Notes under the pieces: model-generated
Database searches by the model: none
Told to the model about the DNA's origin: nothing
The model's input: only the letters and a program-made list of their open reading frames with translations
Position numbers and translations under genes: made by a program
In this document: piece after piece, positions 6,528-13,403 of the stretch
How the letters are laid out: every line of letters starts with the position of its first letter
Position numbering within the stretch: the first letter of the stretch is position 1
NCBI GenBank assembly: GCA_035524095.1
Contig: DATKPK010000084.1
Coordinates: 1-17,291, forward strand
DNA from: DATJUF01 sp035524095
Lineage (GTDB): Bacteria; Desulfobacterota; Binatia; Binatales; Binataceae
Direction: 5' to 3'
Length of the DNA stretch: 17,291 nt

Positions 6528-7955
6528 ATGACTCCCAAACAAGTTTTGCAGTTTATCAAGGACAAGGGTGTGGTTCAGGTCGATATCAAATTCATCGACC
6601 TGCTCGGGACTTGGCAGCATTTTTCCGCGCCAATTTCCGAATTCGGCGACGAGGAGGTCTTCTCCGATGGCCTCGGCTTCGACGGTTCGTCGATCCGCGG
6701 ATGGTCCGAAATCAACAATAGTGACATGCTGATCATCCCGGACCCTACCACTGCCGCGATCGATCCTTTCTGCAAGGAACCGACGCTTACCCTCCTCGGT
6801 AACGTCCAGGACCCGATCACCCGTGAGGATTATCCCCGCGACCCGCGCAATCTTGCACGTAAGGCTGAGGCCTATCTGAAATCAACCGGCGTCGGGGATA
6901 TCGCCTACTTCGGCCCTGAGCCGGAATTCTTCATCTTCGACGGCGTTCGTTTCGATACCAATCAGCAATCCAGCTATCACTTCATCGAGTCCAACGAAGG
7001 TATCTGGAATAGCGGCAGGGAAGGCGCTGTAACTGGCGGAGCTAACCTCGGCTACAAGGTCAAAAACAAACAGGGCTATTTCCCGGTGCCTCCGACCGAC
7101 AGCCTTCAGGATATTCGCACCGAGATGGTGTTGGTGATGCAAGGCGTCGGCATCCGCGTCGAAAAGCAGCATCACGAGGTCGCCACGGCCGGCCAGGCGG
7201 AAATCGATATGCGCTTCCAGCCGCTGACTAAAATGGGCGATTGGCTGATGTGGTACAAATACATCGTCAAGAATGTCGCCGCCCGCCACGGCAAGACCGC
7301 GACGTTCATGCCGAAACCGATTTTTGGCGATAACGGCACCGGCATGCACACCCATCAGAGTATCTGGAAGGGCGATACTCCGTTGTTTGCCGGTAATGGC
7401 TATGCAGGTATGTCTGAAACTGCGATGCATTACATCGCCGGTATCTTGCATCACGCGCCTGCGCTCGCAGCCTTCACCAATCCGGGCACCAATTCCTACC
7501 GCCGCTTAGTCCCGGGCTTCGAGGCGCCGATTAACCTCGCGTATTCGAGCCGCAACCGTTCCGCCTCGGTGCGCATCCCGATGTACTCGCCGTCGCCCAA
7601 GGCGAAGCGTATCGAAGTTCGCTTCCCCGATCCGACCTGCAACCCGTATCTTGCGTTCTCCGCGATGCTGATGGCGGGTCTCGACGGAATTCAGCGCAAG
7701 CTCGATCCGGGCAAGCCCCTCGACAAGGATATCTACGCGCTGACGCCCGCCGAATTGGCTGAGGTGCCGAGCATGCCGCCGTCGCTGGAGGCGTCGCTGG
7801 ACAACCTGCGCAAAGATCACGAATTCCTGCTCAAGGGCGACGTCTTCACTGAAGACCTGATCGAAACTTGGATCGACTATAAGATGGCGAATGAGGTAAG
7901 CGCAATTCGGCTCCGGCCCCATCCGTATGAATTCGCACTGTATTACGACGCCTGA
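6528..7955 (+). CDS. glnA: Glutamine synthetase, type I
   Basis: A full-length 475-residue type I glutamine synthetase, making glutamine from glutamate, ammonia and ATP in a dodecameric cytoplasmic complex. Landmarks: the DGSSIRGW loop (52-59), GPEPEFFIF (129-137) with metal-binding glutamates, the ATP/ammonia-site segment MPKPIFGDNGTGMHTHQS (261-278), the glutamate-binding loop NPGTNSYRRLVPGFEAP (319-335), and RIEVRFPDP (361-369). Y403 in DKDIYALTPAE matches the tyrosine that is adenylylated in the enterobacterial enzyme, so control by GlnE is likely although glnE is not in this window. Transcription appears to be separate: a long leader with possible switchable folds precedes it and a strong hairpin follows. 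No glnB or ntrBC gene is adjacent. Confidence 0.98.
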   Translation: MTPKQVLQFIKDKGVVQVDIKFIDLLGTWQHFSAPISEFGDEEVFSDGLGFDGSSIRGWSEINNSDMLIIPDPTTAAIDPFCKEPTLTLLGNVQDPITREDYPRDPRNLARKAEAYLKSTGVGDIAYFGPEPEFFIFDGVRFDTNQQSSYHFIESNEGIWNSGREGAVTGGANLGYKVKNKQGYFPVPPTDSLQDIRTEMVLVMQGVGIRVEKQHHEVATAGQAEIDMRFQPLTKMGDWLMWYKYIVKNVAARHGKTATFMPKPIFGDNGTGMHTHQSIWKGDTPLFAGNGYAGMSETAMHYIAGILHHAPALAAFTNPGTNSYRRLVPGFEAPINLAYSSRNRSASVRIPMYSPSPKAKRIEVRFPDPTCNPYLAFSAMLMAGLDGIQRKLDPGKPLDKDIYALTPAELAEVPSMPPSLEASLDNLRKDHEFLLKGDVFTEDLIETWIDYKMANEVSAIRLRPHPYEFALYYDA

Positions 7956-7980
7956 CCATAAATACTAAAACCAACTGACT

Positions 7981-8016
7981 AGTGGGCGGCGAGACTGACT
8001 AATCTCGCCGCCCGCT
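7981..8016 (+). terminator. Terminator hairpin of glnA
   Basis: GGGCGGCGAGA (7984-7994) and TCTCGCCGCCC (8003-8013) form a perfect 11-bp stem with an 8-base loop, extendable to 14 pairs including one G-T. The tail (CTTCACTCTG) has few T residues, so it may need Rho or also protect the 3' end. Confidence 0.75.
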
Positions 8017-8021
8017 TCACT

Positions 8022-8199
8022 CTGACGCTACGTCCGATCACAAATTTTATCAGTATCAATTCGCGACGGGCTTTTGTCTTATGAGTCTCCACGCGAGCCC
8101 TGCCGGTATGTGGCTTTGAGCCTCAGGATTGGTCTCTGATCGCTCTGGCCCTTTCTCATTTCGCCAAGAAAGGCTTTGCCTCTGTCGCGAAATGCTTTT
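8022..8199 (+). ncRNA. Candidate small RNA downstream of glnA
   Basis: This noncoding stretch shows a promoter-like pair, CTGACG (8022-8027) and TTTTAT (8045-8050) with 17-base spacing. Then follow several stem-loops: CGGGCT/AGCCC (8067-8100), GGCT-ttg-AGCC (8112-8122), and a final stem CATTTCGC (8157-8164) with GCGAAATG (8187-8194) that encloses AGGC-ttt-GCCT (8171-8181) and ends in CTTTTC, like an intrinsic terminator. CCTTTCT (8150-8156) can also pair with AGAAAGG (8167-8173) in a pseudoknot-like crossing arrangement. There is no credible reading frame. A transcript of roughly 140 bases is inferred, not shown. Confidence 0.3.
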
Positions 8200-8259
8200 C
8201 ACCAGCAGTCTCACGGATCTTCATTCATTACTATTTTCGTTATCGTAAGTATTTGAATT

Positions 8260-8271
8260 GATTAGTTAATC
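8260..8271. repeat. Short palindrome upstream of the sigma-54 promoter
   Basis: GATTA-gt-TAATC is a perfect inverted repeat 37 bases upstream of the -24 element. It could be an activator half-site or chance in an AT-rich stretch. It does not match the NtrC consensus. Confidence 0.25.
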
Positions 8272-8308
8272 CGGTGATCGCAAACTCTATTTGATTCTCT
8301 TATAGTCC

Positions 8309-8325
8309 TTGGCACGAGCTTAGCT
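8309..8325 (+). promoter_or_regulatory. Sigma-54 (-24/-12) promoter of the small secreted protein
   Basis: TTGGCACGAGCTTAGCT fits the sigma-54 consensus YTGGCACGRNNNTTGCW at all positions but one (TAGC instead of TTGC). The key GG and GC doublets are exactly 10 bases apart. Transcription would start near 8336, about 60 bases before the ATG at 8395. Such promoters need an AAA+ activator; none is encoded in this window. The next gene upstream is glnA, so nitrogen control is a natural but unproven idea. Confidence 0.7.
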
Positions 8326-8394
8326 TGTACCCCTCTATCGCAGCCGCATCGATTCGGAATCGAACGGTGACGGCAGGTTTAGGGAGGATAGGCA

Positions 8395-8757
8395 ATGAGT
8401 TTTTTCAAGCCAGCCTTGGTCGCAGTCACTACCATCGGATTCTTCAGCGTAGCAGTCTCCGCGCAGAGTCAATCGAGAGCTACGACGACAGCTCACGACT
8501 CAATGATCTACGACGCGGTCGTGCTGCCGACGCCTGATCAAGTCCAGGCCGAGTTGAATACAGTCGGCGACCGCCTCCGTAGCGACGAGCGTGCCTCGTT
8601 CTATAGTCCGACCGCAGAGAGTGACTATCTGGACGCGGAGCGCGATTTCAAGGTCGGACAGTACGATCACGCCGCCGATGCCGCTGAAGCCGCGGCCGCA
8701 GCGTTGCCCGATGTCCCGAACTGGAAGACCGGCGCCAGCACCACCCAGGAAAATTAA
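8395..8757 (+). CDS. Small exported protein of unknown function
   Basis: A 120-residue protein that I do not recognise. Residues 1-23 form a signal peptide: two positive or polar residues, a hydrophobic core (LVAVTTIGFFSVAV) and a VSA cleavage site before QSQSR. The mature part is acidic, with a region near 68-107 (YLDAERDFKVGQYDHAADAAEAAAAAL) that resembles a single TPR-like helix pair. There are no cysteines or TM helices in the mature part, so it is probably a soluble periplasmic or secreted protein. A strong GGGAGG (about 8381-8386) sets the start. It is a single-gene unit: a sigma-54 promoter precedes it and a double hairpin terminator follows. A helper or scaffold role is possible; no enzyme activity is suggested. 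Confidence 0.85.
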   Translation: MSFFKPALVAVTTIGFFSVAVSAQSQSRATTTAHDSMIYDAVVLPTPDQVQAELNTVGDRLRSDERASFYSPTAESDYLDAERDFKVGQYDHAADAAEAAAAALPDVPNWKTGASTTQEN

Positions 8758-8769
8758 AGCCCTCTCCGC

Positions 8770-8843
8770 GCGATGAGGTCCGCTCCCCCGGCCTCATCGC
8801 CTACCGAGGCAGGCAGGCTCCCCACTGCCTGCCTCTTCTTTTT
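8770..8843 (+). terminator. Tandem-hairpin intrinsic terminator
   Basis: GCGATGAGG (8770-8778) pairs with CCTCATCGC (8792-8800). Five bases later GAGGCAGGCAG (8806-8816) pairs perfectly with CTGCCTGCCTC (8825-8835), followed by TTCTTTTT. The second hairpin is a textbook intrinsic terminator closing the secreted-protein gene. Confidence 0.88.
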
Positions 8844-8966
8844 CCCAGACGGCCACTAATATCTTGCGTCGGCAGGATGTCCTTTATTTTGCCCCCTTGG
8901 ACTGGACGCGGACCGCTAAACTTCCTACGCTGCGAAGCATCAACTTCTGAATTGATGGCCGTCCCC

Positions 8967-8972
8967 GGGAGG
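8967..8972 (+). promoter_or_regulatory. Ribosome binding site of the SDR gene
   Basis: GGGAGG lies 7 bases before the ATG at 8980 and supports this start. I see no convincing promoter in 8844-8966. Confidence 0.65.
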
Positions 8973-8979
8973 TCTGCCG

Positions 8980-9702
8980 ATGGAACTACTCAAAGATCGT
9001 GTCGCAATCATATCTGGTGGAACCGGTGCGCTTGGACGCGCCGTCAGTGAGCATTTTCTGGCGCACGGTGCGAAAGTCGCCGTTCCTTATATTGTCGATG
9101 CCGAAGTGCCGCTGTTCAACGAACGCTTGGGTAATCGCTTCCCGGCTTCCAGTTCGTGGCTGAGCAAGGTTGACGTCAGCGACGAGGGCCAGGTGGCGAA
9201 GTTCGTTGAAGAAGCGGCCAGCAAGTTCGGCAAGGTTGATATCTTGATTAACCTTATCGGCGGCTTCTGGGGCTTCAAGACTGTAGCCGATACCTCGCTT
9301 GCCGAATGGCAGGCGATGTTCGATATCAACCTCAAGCCGACGTTTCTGCTATGCCGCGCTGCTGTGCCTGTGATGCAGAAAAACAAATACGGCCGCATCG
9401 TCTCTGTCAGTTCACGGACCGGCCTCACCGGCGCGGGCGAGTTCGCCGCCTACGCGATCGCCAAGGGCGCGATCAAAACCTTCACCGCCTCGCTGGCCGA
9501 GGAGGTGCTCGCCGATAACGTTCTGGTCAACGCCATCGCGCCCAGCACCATCGACACCGAGGCTAATCGGAAGGCGATGCCCAAGGCCAAGCACGAGAAC
9601 TGGGTCAAGCCGGAAGATATTGCGCGCACCTTGGCGTTTCTTAGTTCGGAGCAGAATCAGGTGACTTCAGGCGCCGTCGTGCCAGTCTATGGCCGCGCCT
9701 AG
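8980..9702 (+). CDS. Short-chain dehydrogenase/reductase (SDR) family oxidoreductase
   Basis: A 240-residue classical SDR using NAD(H) or NADP(H). The nucleotide-binding turn is SGGTGALG (12-19), preceded by VAIIS. N91 in NLIGG replaces the usual NAG signature but keeps the asparagine. N117 (INLKP), S145 (VSVSS) and the Y158-x3-K162 pair (YAIAK) form the catalytic tetrad. Absence of an acidic residue in the PYIVDA strand end near 36-41 apart from D40 leaves the cofactor preference open. The enzyme could reduce a 3-ketoacyl thioester or another carbonyl; the substrate is not predictable. It stands alone between a strong terminator and the convergent rrf2 gene. Confidence 0.92.
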   Translation: MELLKDRVAIISGGTGALGRAVSEHFLAHGAKVAVPYIVDAEVPLFNERLGNRFPASSSWLSKVDVSDEGQVAKFVEEAASKFGKVDILINLIGGFWGFKTVADTSLAEWQAMFDINLKPTFLLCRAAVPVMQKNKYGRIVSVSSRTGLTGAGEFAAYAIAKGAIKTFTASLAEEVLADNVLVNAIAPSTIDTEANRKAMPKAKHENWVKPEDIARTLAFLSSEQNQVTSGAVVPVYGRA

Positions 9703-9741
9703 CGCACAACCGAAAGGTAGGCTCCGAGAGGCGTAGTCGAC

Positions 9742-9778
9742 ATCCGCGAGTGAATAGCGCTCCTACGCCGATTCGCCA
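9742..9778 (-). pseudogene. Degenerate duplicate of the 3' end of the rrf2 gene
   Basis: These 37 bases match 9861-9897, the last codons of the rrf2 gene, at about 29 of 37 positions (24 of 29 in the core 9750-9778). Read on the minus strand it encodes MANRRRSAIHSR against LAERRKSAIHFQ of the intact gene. A stop lies four codons upstream in the same frame, so it is not part of a gene. It looks like the relic of a tandem duplication or of a second rrf2-like gene. Chance similarity is unlikely but not excluded. Confidence 0.5.
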
Positions 9779-9856
9779 TAGCCCTGTTTTAAGAGCCGGT
9801 GCGAGGCGCAAGCATCCCTCCTTAGGATTGGGACGGAGCCGTTGTTGGGCGACAGG

Positions 9857-10297
9857 TTAAATCTGGAAGTGGATAGCGCTCTTGCGCCGTTCCGCCAGCG
9901 ACTGCAGCGTGGTCCGCTCCAGGATCGCGTTGACGCTGTCCCGAATCTCGCACCAGGCCGTCCGCATGGGACAGGATTCGCCGCGCTGACATGGTGATGA
10001 ACCACCGGCCTCTTCGAGGCATTCGACCGGCACGTAATCTCCCTCGACGATTTGTACCACGTCGGCCATTGTGATTTTCGCCGGATGGCGCGCCAGCAGG
10101 TAGCCGCCGTTCGGACCCTTTTGGCTCGCCACCAATCCGCCACGCTTTAGCTCGATCAGCAGTCGTCGCAGGTAGTTCTCGGGGATACTCTGCATCATTG
10201 CGATCTCTTCGACTCGCTGCGGCTGCACGTTCGGATAACGCTCCGCGAGCATAATCAAGGCCTTGAGGCAGTAATCGACGCCGACACCGAATTTCAT
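9857..10297 (-). CDS. Rrf2-family transcriptional regulator with cysteine cluster
   Basis: An Rrf2-family winged-helix regulator, 146 residues from the ATG at 10297 (MKFGVGVDYCLKAL, the usual family start); a GTG at 10318 would add seven residues. Neither start has a clear ribosome binding site. The winged helix covers about residues 1-75 (EIAMMQSIPENYLRRLLIELKRGGLV then GPNGGYLLARHP). Three cysteines follow in VEC-x9-C-x5-C (C93, C103, C109), close to the Fe-S ligands of IscR and relatives, plus a C116 in TAWCEIR. It probably senses Fe-S supply, redox state or a sulfur metabolite. It is divergent from a sulfite reductase operon with three inverted repeats between, so it is probably the regulator of that operon. 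Compare CymR, the Rrf2 regulator of cysteine metabolism in Bacillus. Confidence 0.92.
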   Translation of the reverse strand: MKFGVGVDYCLKALIMLAERYPNVQPQRVEEIAMMQSIPENYLRRLLIELKRGGLVASQKGPNGGYLLARHPAKITMADVVQIVEGDYVPVECLEEAGGSSPCQRGESCPMRTAWCEIRDSVNAILERTTLQSLAERRKSAIHFQI

Positions 10298-10345
10298 GGC
10301 TGGCTTAACGAATAGCACGGCCAGCTTAATACATAAATAGCTGAC

Positions 10346-10369
10346 TCATCTACTCATGTAAGTAGTTGA
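10346..10369. promoter_or_regulatory. Inverted repeat 1 in the rrf2-sir divergent promoter
   Basis: TCA-t-CTACT and AGTAG-t-TGA form an imperfect 24-base palindrome centred at 10357/10358, overlapping the -35 element of the sir promoter. Candidate Rrf2 operator. Confidence 0.5.
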
Positions 10370-10394
10370 CCAAAATGGTCTGGTAAGTTACTTT
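10366..10394 (+). promoter_or_regulatory. Promoter of the sulfite reductase operon
   Basis: TTGACC (10366-10371, 5 of 6 to consensus) and TACTTT (10389-10394, weak) are 17 bases apart, giving a start near 10401 and a leader of about 34 bases before the GTG at 10435. A weak -10 suits regulated expression. Confidence 0.5.
10368..10380. promoter_or_regulatory. Inverted repeat 2 in the divergent promoter
   Basis: GACC-aaaat-GGTC lies between the -35 and -10 elements, immediately after repeat 1. Candidate operator part. Confidence 0.4.
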
Positions 10395-10400
10395 TAACTT
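10385..10400. promoter_or_regulatory. Inverted repeat 3 in the divergent promoter
   Basis: AAGTTA-cttt-TAACTT is a perfect 6-bp inverted repeat covering the -10 element. A regulator bound here would block transcription. Candidate Rrf2 operator. Confidence 0.5.
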
Positions 10401-10434
10401 TCGAGACCCCTTTCCCTTCGGAGCATCTTACAAC

Positions 10435-12054
10435 GTGCCTAAGCGAGAACCGCCATCTTGGGAACTCGTCCTCAAGCGCAATACCGTGGAGCGCCTCAAG
10501 CACGATCTGTTTCCTTCCGAGCTAACCAACCAATGGAACCGCCTGGTCGAGACTCCGTACGAAAAGCTCCCCGAGGAAGACATCGTCCGCCTCCAGTGGT
10601 TCGGGATGTACCACGACAAGCCAAAAATCGGCACCTTCATGATGCGCGTGAAGATCCCGAGCGGCATCCTGACGCCCGAAGGCCTTCGGACTATCGGCGC
10701 GATTTCTGAGGACTTTGGCCGCGGTCAGGGCGAACTGACCACTCGCCAGAACATCCAGTTACACTACATCACGCTCGACCATTTCCCGGTGATTCACGAA
10801 CGGCTGAAAGCCGCCGGCCTAACCACGCTCGGTGGATGCGGCGATGTCGTTCGCAATATCACCGGATGCCCGGTTGCCGGTGTCGATCACGACGAACTCT
10901 TCGATGTCACCGGCCTGATTCGCGAAGCCGCCGGTTTCTTCTATGGCAATCGCGAATATTCCGATCTGCCACGCAAACACAAGATTTCAATTGCTGCCTG
11001 CCGCTTCCAGTGCAACGCCCCCGAGATAAACTGCGTTTCGCTGGTCGGGACCGTCAACGATGGCCGCGAGGGTTTCGCTGTTCGCGTCGGTGGCGGACAA
11101 TCCTCAACCCCGCGCCTCTCACGCCATTTGGGCGTCTTCATCACTCGTGATCAGGTCATCCCCACGCTCCGCGCGATCCTCGACGTCTGGCGTCTCACCA
11201 CCGAATATCGCATCTCGCGGGTCAAGGCTCGCCTCAAGTTCATGATCGATGATTACGGCGTCGAAGCCTTCCGTGGCTTGGTCGAACAGCGCTTGGGCTT
11301 CCAGCTTGAGACGCTAGCCGATATGCCCCTGCCGGACGCCGAAAGCGACCATATGGGTATCCACGAGCAGAAGGAAAATGGCCGCTTCTACGTCGGCATC
11401 CCGGTGCGTCTCGGCCTGATGAACGGTATTCAGATGCGTGAAATCGCCGACGCGGCCGAAGCGGTCGGTGGTGATATCCGGCTCACCCGCCGCCAGAACT
11501 TCATCGTCGCGAATATCCCGCAAGATCGGCTGGACGACACCATTGCACGAATTGGCGAAATTGGCTTTCCGCTGAACGTCAATGGCCTCTTCGCTGCTTC
11601 CATCGGATGCATCGGCGACCCGCATTGTAACTACGCCGTGACGCCGACCAAGGAAAAGCTCGCGACCGTGATTGATCGGCTGGTCAACGATTTCGGCGAT
11701 AAGGTTGCCGACCTCAAGGTTAACCTCGACGGCTGTCCGCACGCCTGCGCCCAGCATTGGACCGGTGATATCGGCCTCCAAGGCACGACTGGCCGCGGCC
11801 CCAAGGGCGAGCCACTCGAAGCCTTCGACGTTATCTTGCGCGGCGGCCTCGGGCGGGACGCCGCTATCGGCAAGCCAGTTTTGCGCCGCGTGCCGTCGCT
11901 GCAAGTTGAAGATACGGTCGCACGGCTTTTCGCTGGCTATCTTGAGCACCGCCAGGCCGGCGAATCATTCACGCAATTCTGTGTCCGTACCCCTGACAAC
12001 ACGCTGGTGGCGCTTGGCAACGGGACTGCGGCTGCAACTGAGGTCGGAGCGTAA
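10435..12054 (+). CDS. sir: Siroheme [4Fe-4S] sulfite (nitrite/sulfite) reductase, ferredoxin-type
   Basis: A 539-residue member of the siroheme-containing nitrite/sulfite reductase family, reducing its substrate by six electrons in the cytoplasm. The two-fold repeated ferrodoxin-like half domains are visible. The cluster and siroheme ligands are C392-x5-C398 (GCIGDPHC) and C434-x3-C438 (DGCPHAC). Active-site basic residues lie in TTRQNIQLH (102-110), GDVVRNITGCP (136-146) and PRKHKISIAAC (179-189). Sequence alone does not settle nitrite against sulfite, and the cluster motifs lean toward the nitrite-type branch; the neighbouring APS reductase gene argues for sulfite. Start is GTG at 10435 with GGAG 11 bases before it. 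cysH follows after 38 bases in the same operon. Confidence 0.93.
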   Translation: MPKREPPSWELVLKRNTVERLKHDLFPSELTNQWNRLVETPYEKLPEEDIVRLQWFGMYHDKPKIGTFMMRVKIPSGILTPEGLRTIGAISEDFGRGQGELTTRQNIQLHYITLDHFPVIHERLKAAGLTTLGGCGDVVRNITGCPVAGVDHDELFDVTGLIREAAGFFYGNREYSDLPRKHKISIAACRFQCNAPEINCVSLVGTVNDGREGFAVRVGGGQSSTPRLSRHLGVFITRDQVIPTLRAILDVWRLTTEYRISRVKARLKFMIDDYGVEAFRGLVEQRLGFQLETLADMPLPDAESDHMGIHEQKENGRFYVGIPVRLGLMNGIQMREIADAAEAVGGDIRLTRRQNFIVANIPQDRLDDTIARIGEIGFPLNVNGLFAASIGCIGDPHCNYAVTPTKEKLATVIDRLVNDFGDKVADLKVNLDGCPHACAQHWTGDIGLQGTTGRGPKGEPLEAFDVILRGGLGRDAAIGKPVLRRVPSLQVEDTVARLFAGYLEHRQAGESFTQFCVRTPDNTLVALGNGTAAATEVGA

Positions 12055-12092
12055 GGCCCACGACTCATTCGTGAGGATCGTAAGGATTGGCA

Positions 12093-12902
12093 ATGGAAGC
12101 GCATATGGAACGCAATCTGATGGACGAGCTCGAAGCAGGCGAAGCGGCGGTCGAACTCGACGACAAGGAGCCGCAGGAAGTCATCGCCTGGGCGATCGAG
12201 AAATTCGGCCGCAACCTCGGTATCTGCTCCAGCTTTCAGGCCGACGGTTGCGTTCTCATCGATATGGCTTGGCGCATCGATCCGGGCATCCGTGTATTCA
12301 CGATCGATACCGGTCGCCAGCCGCAAGAGACCTACGATGTCATCGACCAGATCCGCGAACGCTACGGCATCCGTACCGAGGTCTTCTTTCCCGATACGAG
12401 TGTCGTCGAGCAGATGGTCACCAAGCACGGCAACAATCTCTTCTATCGCGACGTTAATCTGCGCTTGCTCTGCTGCCAGGTGCGGAAGGTGCTCCCGCTG
12501 CGCCGCGCCCTGATGAACTTCGACGGCTGGGTAACGGGACTGCGGCGCGACCAATGGGCCACCCGCTCCAATATCCGCAAGATCGAAATCGATCACGACC
12601 ACGGCGGCATCGTCAAAGTTGCCCCGCTCGCCGATTGGACCGAAGAGGAAGTTTGGGATTACATCCGCGCCAACGACGTTCCGTACAATGCGCTTTACGA
12701 CAAAGGTTTCCCGAGCATCGGATGCGGCCCATGCACCCGCGCAATCAAGCCCGGCGAAGACCCGCGCTCCGGCCGCTGGTGGTGGGAAACCGGTGCGCCA
12801 AAGGAATGTGGGATGCATTGTTCCATTGAGACCGGCGGCTTTGAGCACGAACTGGCGGCGTTGCTCGGTCATGGTACAAACGGCAACGGCCACCACGGCT
12901 GA
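12093..12902 (+). CDS. cysH: Assimilatory adenylyl-sulfate (APS) reductase, CysH family
   Basis: A 269-residue CysH-family reductase that makes sulfite from activated sulfate with electrons from thioredoxin. The pair C127-C128 (LLCCQVRK) with C211-x2-C214 (GCGPC) is the CC...CxxC pattern of [4Fe-4S] enzymes that prefer APS, as in Pseudomonas, Mycobacterium and plants; PAPS-specific enzymes lack it. The catalytic cysteine is C239 in KECGMH. The substrate loop is SSFQADGCVLIDM (46-58), with TGLRRDQ at 148-154. I chose the ATG at 12093, which has AAGGA six bases before it, over a TTG two codons upstream. The last ten residues (GTNGNGHHG) are a disordered tail. It provides sulfite for the reductase encoded just upstream. 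Confidence 0.95.
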   Translation: MEAHMERNLMDELEAGEAAVELDDKEPQEVIAWAIEKFGRNLGICSSFQADGCVLIDMAWRIDPGIRVFTIDTGRQPQETYDVIDQIRERYGIRTEVFFPDTSVVEQMVTKHGNNLFYRDVNLRLLCCQVRKVLPLRRALMNFDGWVTGLRRDQWATRSNIRKIEIDHDHGGIVKVAPLADWTEEEVWDYIRANDVPYNALYDKGFPSIGCGPCTRAIKPGEDPRSGRWWWETGAPKECGMHCSIETGGFEHELAALLGHGTNGNGHHG

Positions 12903-12927
12903 GCTTGTCTGCAAGCCCGCAAGCCCG

Positions 12928-13395
12928 ATGACTCCAGGCGAACCCATCAAGCTTGATCGGTTGCAGCGCGACGCGCTCGCTCCGCAACTCGACGCCTTTC
13001 TCGCAGCCACGCCCGATTCGCCTTCGCGCGCGAGCTTTGCCGCACTCCGCGCCGCTATCGACACTCTCGAAGTTCCCGAGGAATTAGCCCCACGCCTCGG
13101 CGCCATTACCGAAATCGCGCTGACCAGCGGACGCGTGCGCGCCGCCCACGGTCCCGGCGCCGAACTGGCACTATGGTCGCTCTTTCAAAGGACTCCCAAG
13201 GGACGCGAGATTGCGGCTTCTATCGAAGCCCTCAATAGCGCGCTTGCCCAATTACAAGGACAGACCCTTGACCACGCAGGCGCAGTTGCGCGCGGCCCCG
13301 GCGCCTACGCTCTGACCCTCAAAACCGCCGGATGCCAACTGGTGATTCGCTTCGAGGCAGCCGGAATTCGCGTCGAAAGTGTGGAATTTGGTTAA
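12928..13395 (+). CDS. Unknown protein, third gene of the sulfite reductase operon
   Basis: A 155-residue protein that I do not recognise. The N-terminal two thirds is alanine- and leucine-rich and probably helical (LAPQLDAFLAAT, FAALRAAIDTLEV, REIAASIEALNSALAQL). The last 35 residues look like beta strands (YALTLKTAGCQLVIRFEAAGIRVESVEF). There is one cysteine near the C-terminus, and no signal peptide or TM helix. I chose the ATG at 12928; an in-frame ATG at 12871 would overlap cysH by 32 bases, and neither has a good ribosome binding site. Its position right behind cysH matches the place of small accessory genes such as DUF934 in proteobacterial cysI operons, but the sequence does not look like DUF934. 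Function unknown, presumably linked to sulfite formation or use. Confidence 0.75.
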   Translation: MTPGEPIKLDRLQRDALAPQLDAFLAATPDSPSRASFAALRAAIDTLEVPEELAPRLGAITEIALTSGRVRAAHGPGAELALWSLFQRTPKGREIAASIEALNSALAQLQGQTLDHAGAVARGPGAYALTLKTAGCQLVIRFEAAGIRVESVEFG

Positions 13396-13403
13396 ACTCG
13401 CGA

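Noticed and set aside
6882..7454. Open frame of 190 codons opposite glnA
   Set aside because: Antisense shadow of a highly conserved enzyme gene.
9763..10143. Open frame of 126 codons on the minus strand overlapping rrf2
   Set aside because: Out of frame with the clear Rrf2 protein and rich in Trp/Arg/Ser, as expected for a shifted reading frame.
11314..11949. Open frame of 211 codons on the minus strand opposite the sulfite reductase
   Set aside because: Shadow of the cluster-binding half of the reductase; no domain or start signal.
11937..13106. Long open frame of 389 codons on the minus strand, opposite sir, cysH and the unknown gene
   Set aside because: The opposite strand encodes three well-supported proteins with family motifs. 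The antisense product has no recognisable domain and its composition is that of a GC-driven shadow frame.
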